Source: Clostridia bacterium (lineage in GTDB: Bacteria; Bacillota; Clostridia; Christensenellales; SZUA-584). From it: a stretch of DNA of 64,000 nt. The notes under the pieces are model-generated. The model saw only the letters and a list, made by a program, of their open reading frames with translations, ran no database searches and was not told where the DNA came from. Below, in pieces: positions 1 through 12,956 of the stretch. A program made the position numbers and the translations under genes. Within the stretch, counting starts at the first letter, position 1, and every line of letters starts with the position of its first letter. Location: assembly GCA_018648645.1 (NCBI GenBank), contig JABGQS010000010.1, forward strand, positions 1 to 64,000, in the 5' to 3' direction.

Positions 1-1547
1 ACAAAGTCTTCAAACTTATCGCCAATTACGCCCGTATCTCCCATTTTCTCGCTGTAGTGCTTGCCGATGTCAAGGGTCAGCACAGGCCGCTCGTCCATGT
101 AGAATACGACCACACCGTTCTCATCGTGTGTGTAATACAAATTATCGTCGATGTCCACTTCCCCTTCATCGAATTGTAAACTGACCAAAAAATCGAAACC
201 GGATATGTCGATAGCCGTATCCCCATACTCCTCGTTAATCGCGTGAACCTCGCTGCCCGGCTTGTCTGTGCGAATGTTCGCTATCTCACCGGCTTTGCTC
301 TCGCTCAAAAAAGCAACATTGTCAAAGCCGTGGTTGCGGTCAATATAGCGAACGATATCGCTTGCATGCTGCGAGACCGGCTCAAGTGACGTTATCTCCC
401 CATCCGCCAACGCGCCTTCCTCCTCCAACGCCTGCTCCAGCCGATTTGACTGACTGCGAAGCGAAACGCTTCCCGCAGACCAAGGACCAATGACGCTAAG
501 CGCAACAACAACTACCAGCGACGCCAGAACAACCACGTTCCTTCGCTTATCGGCAAACGCGGTGACTATGAAATACACTATCATGGCGGATATCCAAATC
601 CCCGCAATCAATGAATAGTACCGATTTTCCGTAACACCGTACTGATTGATACGCAATGCAAGTGCGATAAACATGACGACCAGCGGTGCTATTGACGCAA
701 TCGGATAGAATCGGTTGAAGAACTTGCCGAAGCCTTTATCCAAATACGCCTTTGCCAAAAACAGCACGAATATGCCGACCAACCCGTACCAAAGCACCAG
801 ATTGCCGACAATGCCGCTCGGCATCTCAAAGTTGTTGAACATTATCATTATGAGATACGCATAAACAACTGCGGTATAGGCCAGCAGCAGCGGCATCAGT
901 ATGTACACCGTCAGCACCTTGAACAGCTTGTGCGATTTAAACGCTTCAAACTGCTTTACACCCGTCAAAAACAGCATGGGCGTAAACAGCGCCGCCACCA
1001 CAATAGCAGTGTCGCCGTAAATCTCGTCGATCATATTCACGTTCAGCAGCTCTTGTATCGCGAAAAACAACGCGCACAGCCCGCCAATCAGCACACCCGT
1101 AAACAGCGCAGTAATCGCGCCGCGCCAAATGAGCCTGTTCGCAAACTCGTCGCTGCCCCGGAGCTTGCCTAAATACGGCACCGCCAAAAACAACGCGACA
1201 AGCGCAAACATCACTGCGGCATATCGCACGCCGGTATATTGATAGTCTAAGTTCAGCAGAAACAACCCAAAGCACGTGGCAAGGCACGCCCCGCCAATAA
1301 GCAAACCTGCATAAATAATCTTGGTGATTTTCTCGTAGCTCTCGTACGCTACCTTAGCACAAAGGCAGCTCAGCGCAAACATAAACAGACACATCAGTAT
1401 CTTGACAGGTATGTCCTGGTCTGCAAACACCTCGTGCGATATCAGCAGACCAAACACCCCGGCCGCCGCGCACACCGCAAGCACAATCGGAAATCTGCGC
1501 ACAACAACTTTTAAGTTGTCAATCGCATTTCTCACGAACTTTTTCAT
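1..1547 (-). CDS. DUF4153 multi-pass membrane protein, partial
   Basis: This gene is not in the ORF track because it runs off the left edge; I translated it by hand. It opens MKKFVRNAIDNLK at 1547 behind AAAGGAGTGATCGAT, a clear ribosome binding site. About 515 codons are visible. After a short basic N-terminus come roughly ten hydrophobic helices, then a soluble region of about 150 residues that reaches the window edge. The layout and helix texture match the DUF4153 family of Firmicutes membrane proteins, whose function is unknown. The protein at 37727 belongs to a related family (DUF4173). Family call is from recognition only; the C-terminus is missing. Confidence 0.75.
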   Translation of the reverse strand, partial: MKKFVRNAIDNLKVVVRRFPIVLAVCAAAGVFGLLISHEVFADQDIPVKILMCLFMFALSCLCAKVAYESYEKITKIIYAGLLIGGACLATCFGLFLLNLDYQYTGVRYAAVMFALVALFLAVPYLGKLRGSDEFANRLIWRGAITALFTGVLIGGLCALFFAIQELLNVNMIDEIYGDTAIVVAALFTPMLFLTGVKQFEAFKSHKLFKVLTVYILMPLLLAYTAVVYAYLIMIMFNNFEMPSGIVGNLVLWYGLVGIFVLFLAKAYLDKGFGKFFNRFYPIASIAPLVVMFIALALRINQYGVTENRYYSLIAGIWISAMIVYFIVTAFADKRRNVVVLASLVVVVALSVIGPWSAGSVSLRSQSNRLEQALEEEGALADGEITSLEPVSQHASDIVRYIDRNHGFDNVAFLSESKAGEIANIRTDKPGSEVHAINEEYGDTAIDISGFDFLVSLQFDEGEVDIDDNLYYTHDENGVVVFYMDERPVLTLDIGKHYSEKMGDTGVIGDKFEDF

Positions 1548-1670
1548 ATCGATCACTCCTTTTGTGCCATGGTGATCAAAGCTGCTTCATCGCCTGTTTC
1601 AGCACGACTTTAGTGTACCACGCAGGCGCTCTTCTTTCAACCAGCGCCGCCCGCTTTGCAGCAAATCAAA

Positions 1671-1699
1671 ACCCCCTGCAGCACATCGCCGCAAGGGGT
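1671..1699 (-). terminator. Intrinsic terminator after the flavodoxin gene
   Basis: Read on the minus strand, ACCCCTTGC and GCAGGGGGT form a nine-pair stem with one mismatch, followed by TTTTGATTT. It lies just downstream of the flavodoxin stop codon. Confidence 0.6.
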
Positions 1700-1726
1700 C
1701 TTATGCAACCCGCAAGAAAAGTTTGA

Positions 1727-2173
1727 TTAATTCATCAAGCCTGAAGCAAAGCTTTTTGCCTGCGCTATGTCATCTGCGTTCGGTCGCCCTTTGTTCATCC
1801 CACCAATGTATTTTAAGAAACTGTTTGTGTTAAACCCTTTGCAGCGAAATTCTCCCGCGATCTCGGCGTTTTTTGCCGATAACTTAGCGCGGATTTCTGC
1901 GTGCGCGTCCTGCCACAAAACACCCGCTGTCGAGAACACAAAAACTCGCTTGCCCTCAAATGTTTGCGTGCTGTCCGCCACTTTTATTACCGAGCTGTGC
2001 AGCGTGTTGTCGTATATACCCGACCCAAAACCAATCGTGTCAAACTCGTTCAAATCCTCGTGCTTAACCTCGCTTGGCTTGATCAGCTTCGCGCCTATAA
2101 CCTCAGCTATCGCCTTTGCCACTTTCAATGTGCTGCCGTTGTGTGCCGACACGCAGACCATCAATACTCTCAT
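1727..2173 (-). CDS. Flavodoxin family protein
   Basis: A 148-residue single-domain protein. It is expected to bind FMN and carry one or two electrons in the cytoplasm. The N-terminus MRVLMVCVSAHNGSTLKVAKAI fits the flavodoxin beta1 strand and phosphate loop, with SAHNGST in place of the usual SxTGNT. A second nucleotide-contacting stretch is GFGSGIYDNTLHSS around residues 49-62, and FSTAGV near residue 80 fits the family. It resembles the short flavodoxins or menaquinone-dependent protoporphyrinogen oxidase-like (HemG) group. Its partner cannot be told from context. A terminator follows, so it is probably a single-gene unit. Confidence 0.8.
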   Translation of the reverse strand: MRVLMVCVSAHNGSTLKVAKAIAEVIGAKLIKPSEVKHEDLNEFDTIGFGSGIYDNTLHSSVIKVADSTQTFEGKRVFVFSTAGVLWQDAHAEIRAKLSAKNAEIAGEFRCKGFNTNSFLKYIGGMNKGRPNADDIAQAKSFASGLMN

Positions 2174-2328
2174 TATAATTCACCTTTCAATTTTGCTTTT
2201 CATTAATAAGACGATTGAAAAGCCGATTTATTGCACAAAGGCTGTTTTTTTTCGTTAATAACAAAGCCCGTCACAACCGATATCGGCGGGACGGACTCCT
2301 TTGCGTCTTATATCGTTGCTGCCCGCAG

Positions 2329-2550
2329 CTACTCGGCCGAACCAAGCCACTCCGGGAAAATAAGCAATAGTATGCCAAGTGTCATTATCAGAAGACCTAA
2401 AACAATGGTGATTATTCGCGCAGCCCCGGGACCAAGTTTGTCATGAATAAATTTACCTCTGCCAAAACTGAACCCTTTGCCTAGTACGCCTTTAATAATC
2501 ACAACAAGTGCGCCTATTACAATCAAAACAGTCGATACTGCTGTGCTCAT
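2329..2550 (-). CDS. Small two-helix membrane protein, unknown function
   Basis: A 73-residue protein with two hydrophobic segments (about residues 4-24 and 45-67) separated by a Gly/Lys-rich polar loop that includes GKGFSFGRGKF. The start codon sits behind GGAGAAAATGT. It begins 36 bp after the stop of the LCP gene and runs the same way, so the two are probably cotranscribed. I do not recognise a named family. A role linked to the cell envelope is only suggested by the neighbour. Confidence 0.65.
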   Translation of the reverse strand: MSTAVSTVLIVIGALVVIIKGVLGKGFSFGRGKFIHDKLGPGAARIITIVLGLLIMTLGILLLIFPEWLGSAE

Positions 2551-2586
2551 ACATTTTCTCCATCCCTGTTGCCAGTATTTCTGTCG

Positions 2587-3624
2587 CTAACTTTCGAGGA
2601 AATTGACCAGCTTGTCCATCTCTTCTTCATAGTTTGCCGGCTGCACAATCGACATACCTTTGTAGTTGCCGATGTCGTACTTGTCCGGATACGTAAACCT
2701 TTGCAGTTCGCTGACATCCATCTTTAGAACGGCTGTACCGATGTTCACCATCTCGCCGAGCGGGATGTCGGTGCGCACGTAGTCCGTCAAAACGCCTATC
2801 ATAGACGGCACCTGACTTAGATCAATCGAAGCGGCTTCCTTGAACAGCTCGTTCAATACAGTCTGCTGACGCTTCACTCTCGCCGCGTCGCCGCCCACTT
2901 TTCTTATTCTCATATACGCCACGGCTTGCCGCCCGTTAAGGCGCTGCATTCCCGAACCGCTGATGTGCGCAGATTTGCCATCGTTGTCAATGCTGTTCAG
3001 CTCGTCAACAGAGCCATTCACATATTTGACCTCGTTGCTCTGCACGTCAATGTCCACACCGCCAAGCGCGTTGATAATGTCCTCCATCCCGTAGAAGTTG
3101 ACGACCACATAGTAGTCAGGAGTTATGCCGAAGTTGCTCTCCAATGTAAGGTTAGTCAGCTCTATGCTGCCAAAGTGATACGCCGTGTTGATTCGGTTTT
3201 TATCGTGCCCTTCAATCTGCACCAAAGTGTCGCGCATAAACGAGGCGAGCTTAATCTCGTTAGTGTTCGTGTCGATTCGAAGCACCATCAGCACATCGCT
3301 GCGCCCGGTGAATTTGCTGGTGCTGCGGCTGTCCACACCGATCAGCAAAATATCCAGAATCCCGTCCTCCTTGCCAATCGTCTGTACATCGCCGCTAATA
3401 TAATCGACTTCTTCGAGACCTTCAACATTTTCGTCTTCCAAAATATCATAAGTGACGTCGCCTTCGTTGAACCCCAGGTCCCCCCATATTTTCGAAAAGT
3501 CGATAATGAAGTAAAGCGCGACGCCAATAAGCACCACCAACAAAATGATGAAGATTGACAGAACTACTTTAAATCTTGTGCTCCGTTTGCGCTTCTTTTT
3601 ATATTTTACATCTTCTATTTCCAT
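2587..3624 (-). CDS. LytR-CpsA-Psr (LCP) family cell-wall glycopolymer ligase
   Basis: LCP proteins transfer undecaprenyl-linked glycopolymers onto peptidoglycan at the outer face of the membrane. The ORF track extends to 3666, but a consensus promoter ends about one base before that codon. The start MEIEDVKYKK at 3624 is therefore preferred, giving 345 residues. After a basic N-terminus there is one transmembrane segment (about residues 18-41). The LCP domain follows from about residue 90, with DILLIGVDSR, GRSDVLMVLRID, SFMRDTLV and RINTAYHFG, which hold the conserved Arg/Asp residues that bind the lipid pyrophosphate. A second, longer LCP gene lies at 50646. Confidence 0.9.
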   Translation of the reverse strand: MEIEDVKYKKKRKRSTRFKVVLSIFIILLVVLIGVALYFIIDFSKIWGDLGFNEGDVTYDILEDENVEGLEEVDYISGDVQTIGKEDGILDILLIGVDSRSTSKFTGRSDVLMVLRIDTNTNEIKLASFMRDTLVQIEGHDKNRINTAYHFGSIELTNLTLESNFGITPDYYVVVNFYGMEDIINALGGVDIDVQSNEVKYVNGSVDELNSIDNDGKSAHISGSGMQRLNGRQAVAYMRIRKVGGDAARVKRQQTVLNELFKEAASIDLSQVPSMIGVLTDYVRTDIPLGEMVNIGTAVLKMDVSELQRFTYPDKYDIGNYKGMSIVQPANYEEEMDKLVNFLES

Positions 3625-3673
3625 AAAACGAATGCCTTTCGTGCGAAATTTTCCTCTGTATAGCATATACTAT

Positions 3674-3702
3674 ATCATACTCCGGCGCAATATGTCGCAC
3701 AA
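3674..3702 (-). promoter_or_regulatory. SigA-type promoter of the LCP gene
   Basis: On the minus strand, TTGTGC and TATGAT are separated by exactly 17 bp. The predicted transcript start, near 3667, decides in favour of the internal Met start of the LCP gene. Confidence 0.65.
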
Positions 3703-3769
3703 TCGTAATGGATTATATACATTTATGTAACGTTGTATGCCGCGCGCTCCGCCTGAAGCGTAAAATAAA

Positions 3770-3795
3770 GGACCGCCAAATCGCTTTGGCAGCCC
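3770..3795 (-). terminator. Intrinsic terminator of the str operon (after tuf)
   Basis: On the minus strand, GGGCTGCCAAA and TTTGGCGGTCC form an 11-pair stem using two G-U pairs, with loop GCGA and a TTTATTTT tail. It ends the operon downstream of tuf. Confidence 0.85.
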
Positions 3796-3843
3796 TTTTT
3801 AGATTGCTTGTACTTGACGCGTTAATGCGCTCCTAAAAGTTGT

Positions 3844-5058
3844 TTAGTCTTCTACAACGCTTGTAACAACGCCGGAGCCAACTGTTCTTCCGCCTTCGCG
3901 AATAGCGAACCTAAGACCCTCTTCGATAGCGATCGGAGTGATGAGCTTGATCTCCATGTTAACGTGATCGCCCGGCATAACCATCTCTGTACCTTCCGGA
4001 AGAGCGATGCTGCCCGTAACGTCTGTTGTTCTAAAGTAGAACTGTGGACGGTAACCATTGAAGAATGGTGTATGGCGTCCGCCTTCTTCCTTCTTCAACA
4101 CGTAAACCTGACCCATGTAATGAGTATGCGGTTTGATGCTGCCCTTCTTTGCAAGAACCTGACCGCGCTCGATCTCGTCTCTTTGCACACCACGAAGCAG
4201 CAGTCCAACGTTGTCTCCTGCCAAACCTTCGTCAAGAAGCTTTCTGAACATTTCTACGCCCGTTACAACAACGTCCCGCAGCTCCTCTGTCATGCCAACG
4301 ATTTCAACACTCTCGCCAACTTTGACAATTCCACGTTCGATTCTGCCCGTAGCAACTGTGCCACGACCGGTGATTGAGAAAACGTCCTCAACCGGCATCA
4401 AGAACGGCTTGTCTACGTCGCGCTCCGGTGTTGGGATATAGCTGTCAACAGCTTCCATCAACTCGAAAATTGATGCGCATGCTGCGTTGTCTTTTGCGCC
4501 TTCGCCTGACGCTGCGGCTTCAAGTGCCTGCAAAGCGCTTCCCTTGATAATAGGGATGTCGTCGCCCGGGAACTCGTACGCGTCAAGAAGCTCTCTAACT
4601 TCCATCTCAACAAGCTCGATAAGCTCTTCGTCGTCAACCTGGTCTGTCTTGTTAAGGTATACTACGATGTAGGGAACGTTCACCTGACGAGCGAGCAGGA
4701 TGTGCTCACGAGTCTGGGCCATAGGGCCGTCAGTTGCTGCAACCACCAGAATAGCGCCGTCCATCTGGGCAGCACCGGTGATCATGTTCTTGATGTAGTC
4801 GGCGTGCCCCGGACAGTCGATGTGGGCGTAGTGCCGCTCGCCCGTCTCATACTCCACGTGCGCAATGTTGATCGTGATCCCGCGCTCGCGCTCTTCCGGC
4901 GCCTTGTCGATGTCCTCATAGCTCTGTACCTCTGCAAATCCACTCTGTGAAAGCACAGATGTGATAGCAGCCGTAAGTGTTGTCTTACCATGGTCAACGT
5001 GACCGATTGTCCCGATGTTTACATGTGGTTTGTTTCTTTCAAACTTTGCCTTTGCCAT
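3844..5058 (-). CDS. tuf: Elongation factor Tu
   Basis: EF-Tu is the GTPase that delivers aminoacyl-tRNA to the ribosome. The true start is [10 protein letters not shown] at 5058 behind AGGAGGAAAAAATCA, not the upstream TTG used by the ORF track, giving 404 residues. GTPase motifs are all visible: GHVDHGKTT (G1), the switch I region [23 protein letters not shown] (G3), NKTD (G4) and the SAL-type G5 stretch. The beta-barrel domains II and III follow. The protein is slightly longer than the usual 395-400 residues because of a short insert ([12 protein letters not shown]) after the G5 region. It is the last gene of the str operon. Confidence 0.97.
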   Translation of the reverse strand: MAKAKFERNKPHVNIGTIGHVDHGKTTLTAAITSVLSQSGFAEVQSYEDIDKAPEERERGITINIAHVEYETGERHYAHIDCPGHADYIKNMITGAAQMDGAILVVAATDGPMAQTREHILLARQVNVPYIVVYLNKTDQVDDEELIELVEMEVRELLDAYEFPGDDIPIIKGSALQALEAAASGEGAKDNAACASIFELMEAVDSYIPTPERDVDKPFLMPVEDVFSITGRGTVATGRIERGIVKVGESVEIVGMTEELRDVVVTGVEMFRKLLDEGLAGDNVGLLLRGVQRDEIERGQVLAKKGSIKPHTHYMGQVYVLKKEEGGRHTPFFNGYRPQFYFRTTDVTGSIALPEGTEMVMPGDHVNMEIKLITPIAIEEGLRFAIREGGRTVGSGVVTSVVED

Positions 5059-5099
5059 TGATTTTTTCCTCCTAATCAATCCATAAAATAATTTTCTTA

Positions 5100-5150
5100 T
5101 TAATCTTCTATGTAAACGGATTGCGCTCTAGCGCAAAAAAAATCCGTTGT
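5100..5150 (-). other. Nested hairpin between fusA and tuf
   Basis: On the minus strand, AACGGA and TCCGTT form an outer stem. A run of T residues separates it from an inner stem, TTGCGC-TAGA-GCGCAA. It could be an RNA processing or partial attenuation element. The function is unknown; only the inverted repeats are seen. Confidence 0.4.
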
Positions 5151-5156
5151 AACATA

Positions 5157-7217
5157 TCAAGCCATAATTTTCTCTGCAATGCTTGTTGGCACTTCGTTGT
5201 AATGCGAAAACTGCATTGTGAACGTGCCCCTGCCTTGCGTTCTGCTTCTCAGATCTGTCGCGTATCCGAACATTTCGGACAGCGGTGTGTGTGCACGAAT
5301 TACATGTGCTCCACTACGTATCTCTGTGCCTTCGATTTGTCCGCGTCGCGCGTTTTGATTGCCCATAACGTCACCAAGGTAATCATCAGGAACTACGACC
5401 TCAACAGCCATAATAGGCTCTAGCAATGCCGGTGATCCTTTTTTCATAGCCTCTTTGAACGCCATTGAACCGGCAATTTTAAATGCTATTTCCGACGAAT
5501 CTACGTCGTGGTAACTTCCATCAACCAGCGTTGCTCTAAAGTCCATAACTTCGAACCCGGCGAGTATACCGTTTTTAGAAGCTTCCTGTATACCTTTGTC
5601 AACGTGCTGGATGTATTCTCTTGGAACGCTGCCGCCGACAACTTTGTCAACAAACTCGTATCCGCTTCCGGCTTCAAGAGGCTCTACCTCTATAACGACA
5701 TGACCAAACTGACCTCTGCCACCCGTTTGTTTCTTGTACAGACCGGTCGCCTTGACAGGTTTTCTAAGTTTTTCACGATAGCTAACCTGTGGCTGTCCGA
5801 CCTTTGCCTCTACCTTAAACTCGCGCATCATGCGGTCTACGATAATCTCAAGGTGAAGTTCACCCATACCTGCAATAATCGTCTGACCTGTGTCTTCATC
5901 AGTGTAAGTCTTAAACGTAGGGTCTTCTTCTGACAGCTTCATCAAAGCTAGCGTCATTTTTTCCCTGCCGGCTTTGGTTTTTGGCTCTATCGCAACTTCG
6001 ATAACAGGCTCCGGGAAATCCATCTGCTCGAGTATGATCTGGCGTTTGTCGTCACAAAGCGTGTCACCGGTGGTGATTTGCTTGAATCCTACAACCGCCG
6101 CGATGTCTCCCGCGTGCAAAGCATCAATGTCTTCTCTGGCGTTGGCGTGCATCTGCAATATTCTGCCGATACGTTCGCGTTTTTCTTTGGTCGAGTTATA
6201 AACGTACGAGCCGCTCTTTAGCGTACCCGAGTACACTCTTATGAAAGCGAGCTTTCCAACGAACGGGTCTGCCATAATCTTAAAAGCAAGTGCAGCAAAC
6301 GGTTCATTGTCGTCCGCTTTTCTTACCTCGTCGTTGCCTTTGCTGTTCATGCCAACAATCGGCGGAACATCCAGAGGGGACGGCATAAAGTCTACAATCG
6401 CGTCGAGAAGAGGCTGAACGCCTTTGTTGCGATACGAGCTGCCGCACGTTACCGGTACGATATCGAGATCAATAGTAGCTTCCCTGATAGCCGCAACCAA
6501 CTCTTCGTGCTTTATCTCCTCGCCTTCAAAATACTTCTCCAGCAATGCGTCGTTGTGCTCTGCAACCGACTCAATCAGCTTCTCGCGATACTCCTCTGCG
6601 ATGCCAAGCATATCGTCGGGTATTGCAGTTTTCTCTGACTTTGTACCGAGATCGTCAAGATAGACCAGCGCTTGCATATCGATCAAATCGATAATGCCTC
6701 TGAAATCCTCTTCCTTGCCGATTGGCAGCTGAACCGGGACTGCGTTTGCACCGAGGCGATCTTTCATCATCTCAACAACATGCAAAAAGTCTGCGCCCAT
6801 GATGTCCATCTTGTTCACGTACGCCATGCTTGGTACTTTGTACTTTGTTGCCTGGCGCCAAACAGTCTCGGACTGCGGCTCTACACCGCCTTTTGCGCAG
6901 AACACAGCCACAGCGCCGTCTAGTATACGGAGCGATCTTTCGACCTCTACCGTAAAGTCAACGTGCCCGGGTGTGTCAATGATGTTGATGCCATGATCTC
7001 GCCACTGCGCGGACGTTGCAGCAGAGGTAATTGTGATGCCTCGCTCCTGCTCCTGCTCCATCCAATCCATAACAGCATCGCCGTCGTGCACTTCACCAAG
7101 CTTGTACGTTTTGCCTGTATAGTAAAGCACACGTTCGGTCGTTGTAGTCTTACCCGCGTCAATATGCGCCATAATCCCTATATTTCTTGTTTTTTCAAGC
7201 GTATACTTCCTAGGCAA
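5157..7217 (-). CDS. fusA: Elongation factor G
   Basis: EF-G is the GTPase that drives ribosomal translocation and, with RRF, ribosome recycling. The protein has 686 residues, close to the usual 690-700. It starts at a TTG codon behind AAGGAGAGAGAAA. Visible GTPase motifs are [13 protein letters not shown] (G1), [10 protein letters not shown] (switch I), DTPGHVDF (G3) and NKMD (G4). Domains II to V follow, including GMGELHLEI in domain III and [10 protein letters not shown] with [13 protein letters not shown] in domain IV. It lies between rpsG and tuf in the usual str order. Confidence 0.97.
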   Translation of the reverse strand: MPRKYTLEKTRNIGIMAHIDAGKTTTTERVLYYTGKTYKLGEVHDGDAVMDWMEQEQERGITITSAATSAQWRDHGINIIDTPGHVDFTVEVERSLRILDGAVAVFCAKGGVEPQSETVWRQATKYKVPSMAYVNKMDIMGADFLHVVEMMKDRLGANAVPVQLPIGKEEDFRGIIDLIDMQALVYLDDLGTKSEKTAIPDDMLGIAEEYREKLIESVAEHNDALLEKYFEGEEIKHEELVAAIREATIDLDIVPVTCGSSYRNKGVQPLLDAIVDFMPSPLDVPPIVGMNSKGNDEVRKADDNEPFAALAFKIMADPFVGKLAFIRVYSGTLKSGSYVYNSTKEKRERIGRILQMHANAREDIDALHAGDIAAVVGFKQITTGDTLCDDKRQIILEQMDFPEPVIEVAIEPKTKAGREKMTLALMKLSEEDPTFKTYTDEDTGQTIIAGMGELHLEIIVDRMMREFKVEAKVGQPQVSYREKLRKPVKATGLYKKQTGGRGQFGHVVIEVEPLEAGSGYEFVDKVVGGSVPREYIQHVDKGIQEASKNGILAGFEVMDFRATLVDGSYHDVDSSEIAFKIAGSMAFKEAMKKGSPALLEPIMAVEVVVPDDYLGDVMGNQNARRGQIEGTEIRSGAHVIRAHTPLSEMFGYATDLRSRTQGRGTFTMQFSHYNEVPTSIAEKIMA

Positions 7218-7240
7218 TTTCTCTCTCCTTGTTTCTCATG

Positions 7241-7711
7241 CTACCACCTGTAATGAGCGAAAGCCTTGTTGGCTTCTGCCATCCTGTGCATGTCTTCGCG
7301 CTTTTTCACGCTTGCACCGGTGCCGTTATAAGCGTCCATTAGTTCTCCGCTGAGCCGCTGGCTCATCGTTTTCTCGTTTCTTGCTCTTGTATGAAGTACC
7401 ATCCACCGAATGGCAAGTGTCTGCCTTCTTTCGGGACGAACTTCTATCGGCACCTGGTATGTTGCACCACCCACTCTTCTTGCTTTTACTTCAAGAACAG
7501 GCATGATGTTCTCCATTGCCTTTTCAAAAACCTCTAAAGGTTCAAGCTCCATTTTTTCTTTGACTATATCAAAGGCATCATAACAAATCTTTTGTGCCGT
7601 TCCTTTTTTGCCGTCCAGCATGACCTGATTAATAAGCTTGGTCAAAACGATGGACTTGTAAATAGGATCCGGCAAGACGTCATGCTTTGGAGCTGCTCCG
7701 CGTCTTGGCAT
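7241..7711 (-). CDS. rpsG: 30S ribosomal protein S7
   Basis: S7 is a primary 16S rRNA binding protein that starts assembly of the 30S head. The 156-residue length is standard. The N-terminus [20 protein letters not shown] and the motif [23 protein letters not shown] are characteristic, as is the C-terminal [10 protein letters not shown]. The start lies behind AAGGAGGAGAAAC. It is in the str operon between rpsL and fusA, and S7 is the classic translational autoregulator of this operon in enteric bacteria; I see no specific evidence for that here. Confidence 0.97.
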   Translation of the reverse strand: MPRRGAAPKHDVLPDPIYKSIVLTKLINQVMLDGKKGTAQKICYDAFDIVKEKMELEPLEVFEKAMENIMPVLEVKARRVGGATYQVPIEVRPERRQTLAIRWMVLHTRARNEKTMSQRLSGELMDAYNGTGASVKKREDMHRMAEANKAFAHYRW

Positions 7712-7726
7712 GTTTCTCCTCCTTAA

Positions 7727-8101
7727 TTACTTCTTAGGACGTTTGGCACCGTATTTACTACGCGCCTGTTTCCTATCCGCAACTCCCGCACTATCGAGAG
7801 CGCCTCTAACTATATGATATCTAACGCCCGGCAGATCTTTGATCCTGCCGCCTCTTATAAGAACAACACTATGCTCTTGCAGATTGTGACCAATACCGGG
7901 AATGTACGCAGTACCTTCCAGACCATTGACCAAGCGAACTCTAGCAATTTTTCTAAGGGCCGAATTTGGCTTCTTTGGTGTCATCGTCCTCACCGTCAAG
8001 CAAACGCCTCTTTTTTGAGGACACTGCTTTAGTATTGGAGAACCGCTCTTCGTCGTAGCCGTTTTTCTTCCCTGTTTAACCAGTTGGTTAATTGTAGGCA
8101 T
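7727..8101 (-). CDS. rpsL: 30S ribosomal protein S12
   Basis: S12 sits at the decoding centre and influences translational accuracy. The likely start is [13 protein letters not shown] at 8101, eight codons inside the ORF-track start, giving 124 residues, the usual Firmicutes length. Conserved stretches are [33 protein letters not shown] and [18 protein letters not shown]. The lysines where streptomycin resistance mutations occur in other bacteria (TPKKPNS and GRIKDLPG) are wild type. It is followed closely by rpsG. Confidence 0.97.
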   Translation of the reverse strand: MPTINQLVKQGRKTATTKSGSPILKQCPQKRGVCLTVRTMTPKKPNSALRKIARVRLVNGLEGTAYIPGIGHNLQEHSVVLIRGGRIKDLPGVRYHIVRGALDSAGVADRKQARSKYGAKRPKK

Positions 8102-8148
8102 ATCTTTCTCTTCGCCTCCTTTCATCGTTCATTTTTTATAAAAACCCC

Positions 8149-8436
8149 TTAGCAACCCAAGCTTTCGGGAATGTCTTTCTTGCTCTTTTTTATTGTTGCG
8201 GCACACGCGCTTCCTACTTCTATGCCTGCCGCTTTGCCTATCTGATGCATGGTACACGACATGTCATACTCTATGCCGTATTTCTCGCACGCCTTCTTAA
8301 GCTTGTCTGTCAGCTGCTCGTCAGCGTCTTTTGCGATGTATACCTTTGTCAGCACGCAGGTGCCCGCAAACTTCATTACCTGTTTGCTTCCCACTATTCT
8401 TTCGCTTGCGCAGGACAGCTCTTCTATGATACTCAC
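8149..8436 (-). CDS. L7Ae/L30e-family kink-turn RNA-binding protein (YbxF-like)
   Basis: A 95-residue protein of the L7Ae family, which binds kink-turn RNA. The position, between rpoC and rpsL, is where the YbxF-type L7Ae paralog sits in many Firmicutes. The core SKQVMKFAGTCVLTKVYIAKDAD, the helix that follows, and the C-terminal GKAAGIEVGSACAA match the fold and the family signature. The start is GTG behind GGAGGG. Its cellular role in bacteria is not settled. One difference from typical operons is the extra membrane protein gene inserted between it and rpoC. Confidence 0.85.
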   Translation of the reverse strand: MSIIEELSCASERIVGSKQVMKFAGTCVLTKVYIAKDADEQLTDKLKKACEKYGIEYDMSCTMHQIGKAAGIEVGSACAATIKKSKKDIPESLGC

Positions 8437-8522
8437 TACCTAACCCTCCATGCGGACAAAAGCCGTGCGGACATTAAAAAATGCGCACAGCAGAGACATT
8501 TTAACACCGGGCAACCCGCTTG

Positions 8523-9287
8523 TCAATCCTCTAAAAAGGATGTTTGTGAAAATTCTTCGTCATTCTCACCGGCAAGTCGTTTTAAGTCGCCGATTTTACG
8601 CAGCATTGGCTTCTTTGAGAAGATGTATCTTGTTACTGCTCCGTTGTTCTCCTGTACCAAAAACCAGCCGCGCTCCTGCATATCCGCGCAAACCGGAATC
8701 TCGAAGACGTTTGTGTACATCTGGCTGCTCTTGGCTTTGATAAACTGCTTTGCAAGAAACTTTCCTGCAAAGTATCCAAACACGCCGCCCCCAATTACGA
8801 TGAGATACGGAATAAATGAGGATGACGTATCAAAGCCGAGTCCTGTGCCCGGCACAACCAGCAGCATAATTGCCACCGCTGCAAAAAACGCAATGGACAG
8901 CCACTTGATGGCTTCATACCATCTTAGCGCGCTGCGGCATTCTTTGCATACCGAGATGTTCATAGGTACCAATGAGCCGATGCGCCGACGAATCTTTTTC
9001 CCCAGACCAAAGAACATTCCGCGTTTGCTCTCCGGGTCTTTGTGACCTAGATCAATCAATGCATATCCGGCTCTGGGGCGCGGGTCTTTTTTGCAAAATG
9101 CGCACTTGTCGCCACTGAGGTCGTCAAAGTTATCGGGCAACAAGTTTAGCATCGCTTCGAAGTTGCTCAAAGCGTCTTTTCTGTCGTCCTCGTTCTTCAT
9201 GCCGCCAATGTAGCATTCACCGCAGTCCTTGTCGATCCATTTGCATATTGACGTGTCGGTTACAACACAGTTTTCGTTTTTTGCCAT
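8523..9287 (-). CDS. Cysteine-rich two-helix membrane protein, unknown, inserted in the rpoC-str operon
   Basis: I do not recognise this protein. The start MAKNENCVV at 9287 has GGGGGA in front of it, whereas the earlier Met at 9302 has no ribosome binding site, so 254 residues are expected. The N-terminal half is soluble and holds paired cysteines: one CxxC pair (CAFCKKD) and a later one (CKEC), plus CGEC nearer the start. This looks like one or two zinc ribbons. Two hydrophobic segments follow in the middle (LSIAFFAAVAIMLLVV and IPYLIVIGGGVFGYFAG), then a soluble C-terminal domain. It begins 17 bp after rpoC and is cotranscribed. Zinc binding is inferred from cysteine spacing only. Confidence 0.7.
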   Translation of the reverse strand: MAKNENCVVTDTSICKWIDKDCGECYIGGMKNEDDRKDALSNFEAMLNLLPDNFDDLSGDKCAFCKKDPRPRAGYALIDLGHKDPESKRGMFFGLGKKIRRRIGSLVPMNISVCKECRSALRWYEAIKWLSIAFFAAVAIMLLVVPGTGLGFDTSSSFIPYLIVIGGGVFGYFAGKFLAKQFIKAKSSQMYTNVFEIPVCADMQERGWFLVQENNGAVTRYIFSKKPMLRKIGDLKRLAGENDEEFSQTSFLED

Positions 9288-9304
9288 GCTATTGTCCCCC
9301 ATGG

Positions 9305-12916
<3,612 letters not shown>

Positions 12917-12956
12917 TAAATTCCTCTCCTCTCGTATGTAAAAATCTTTTAAATTT

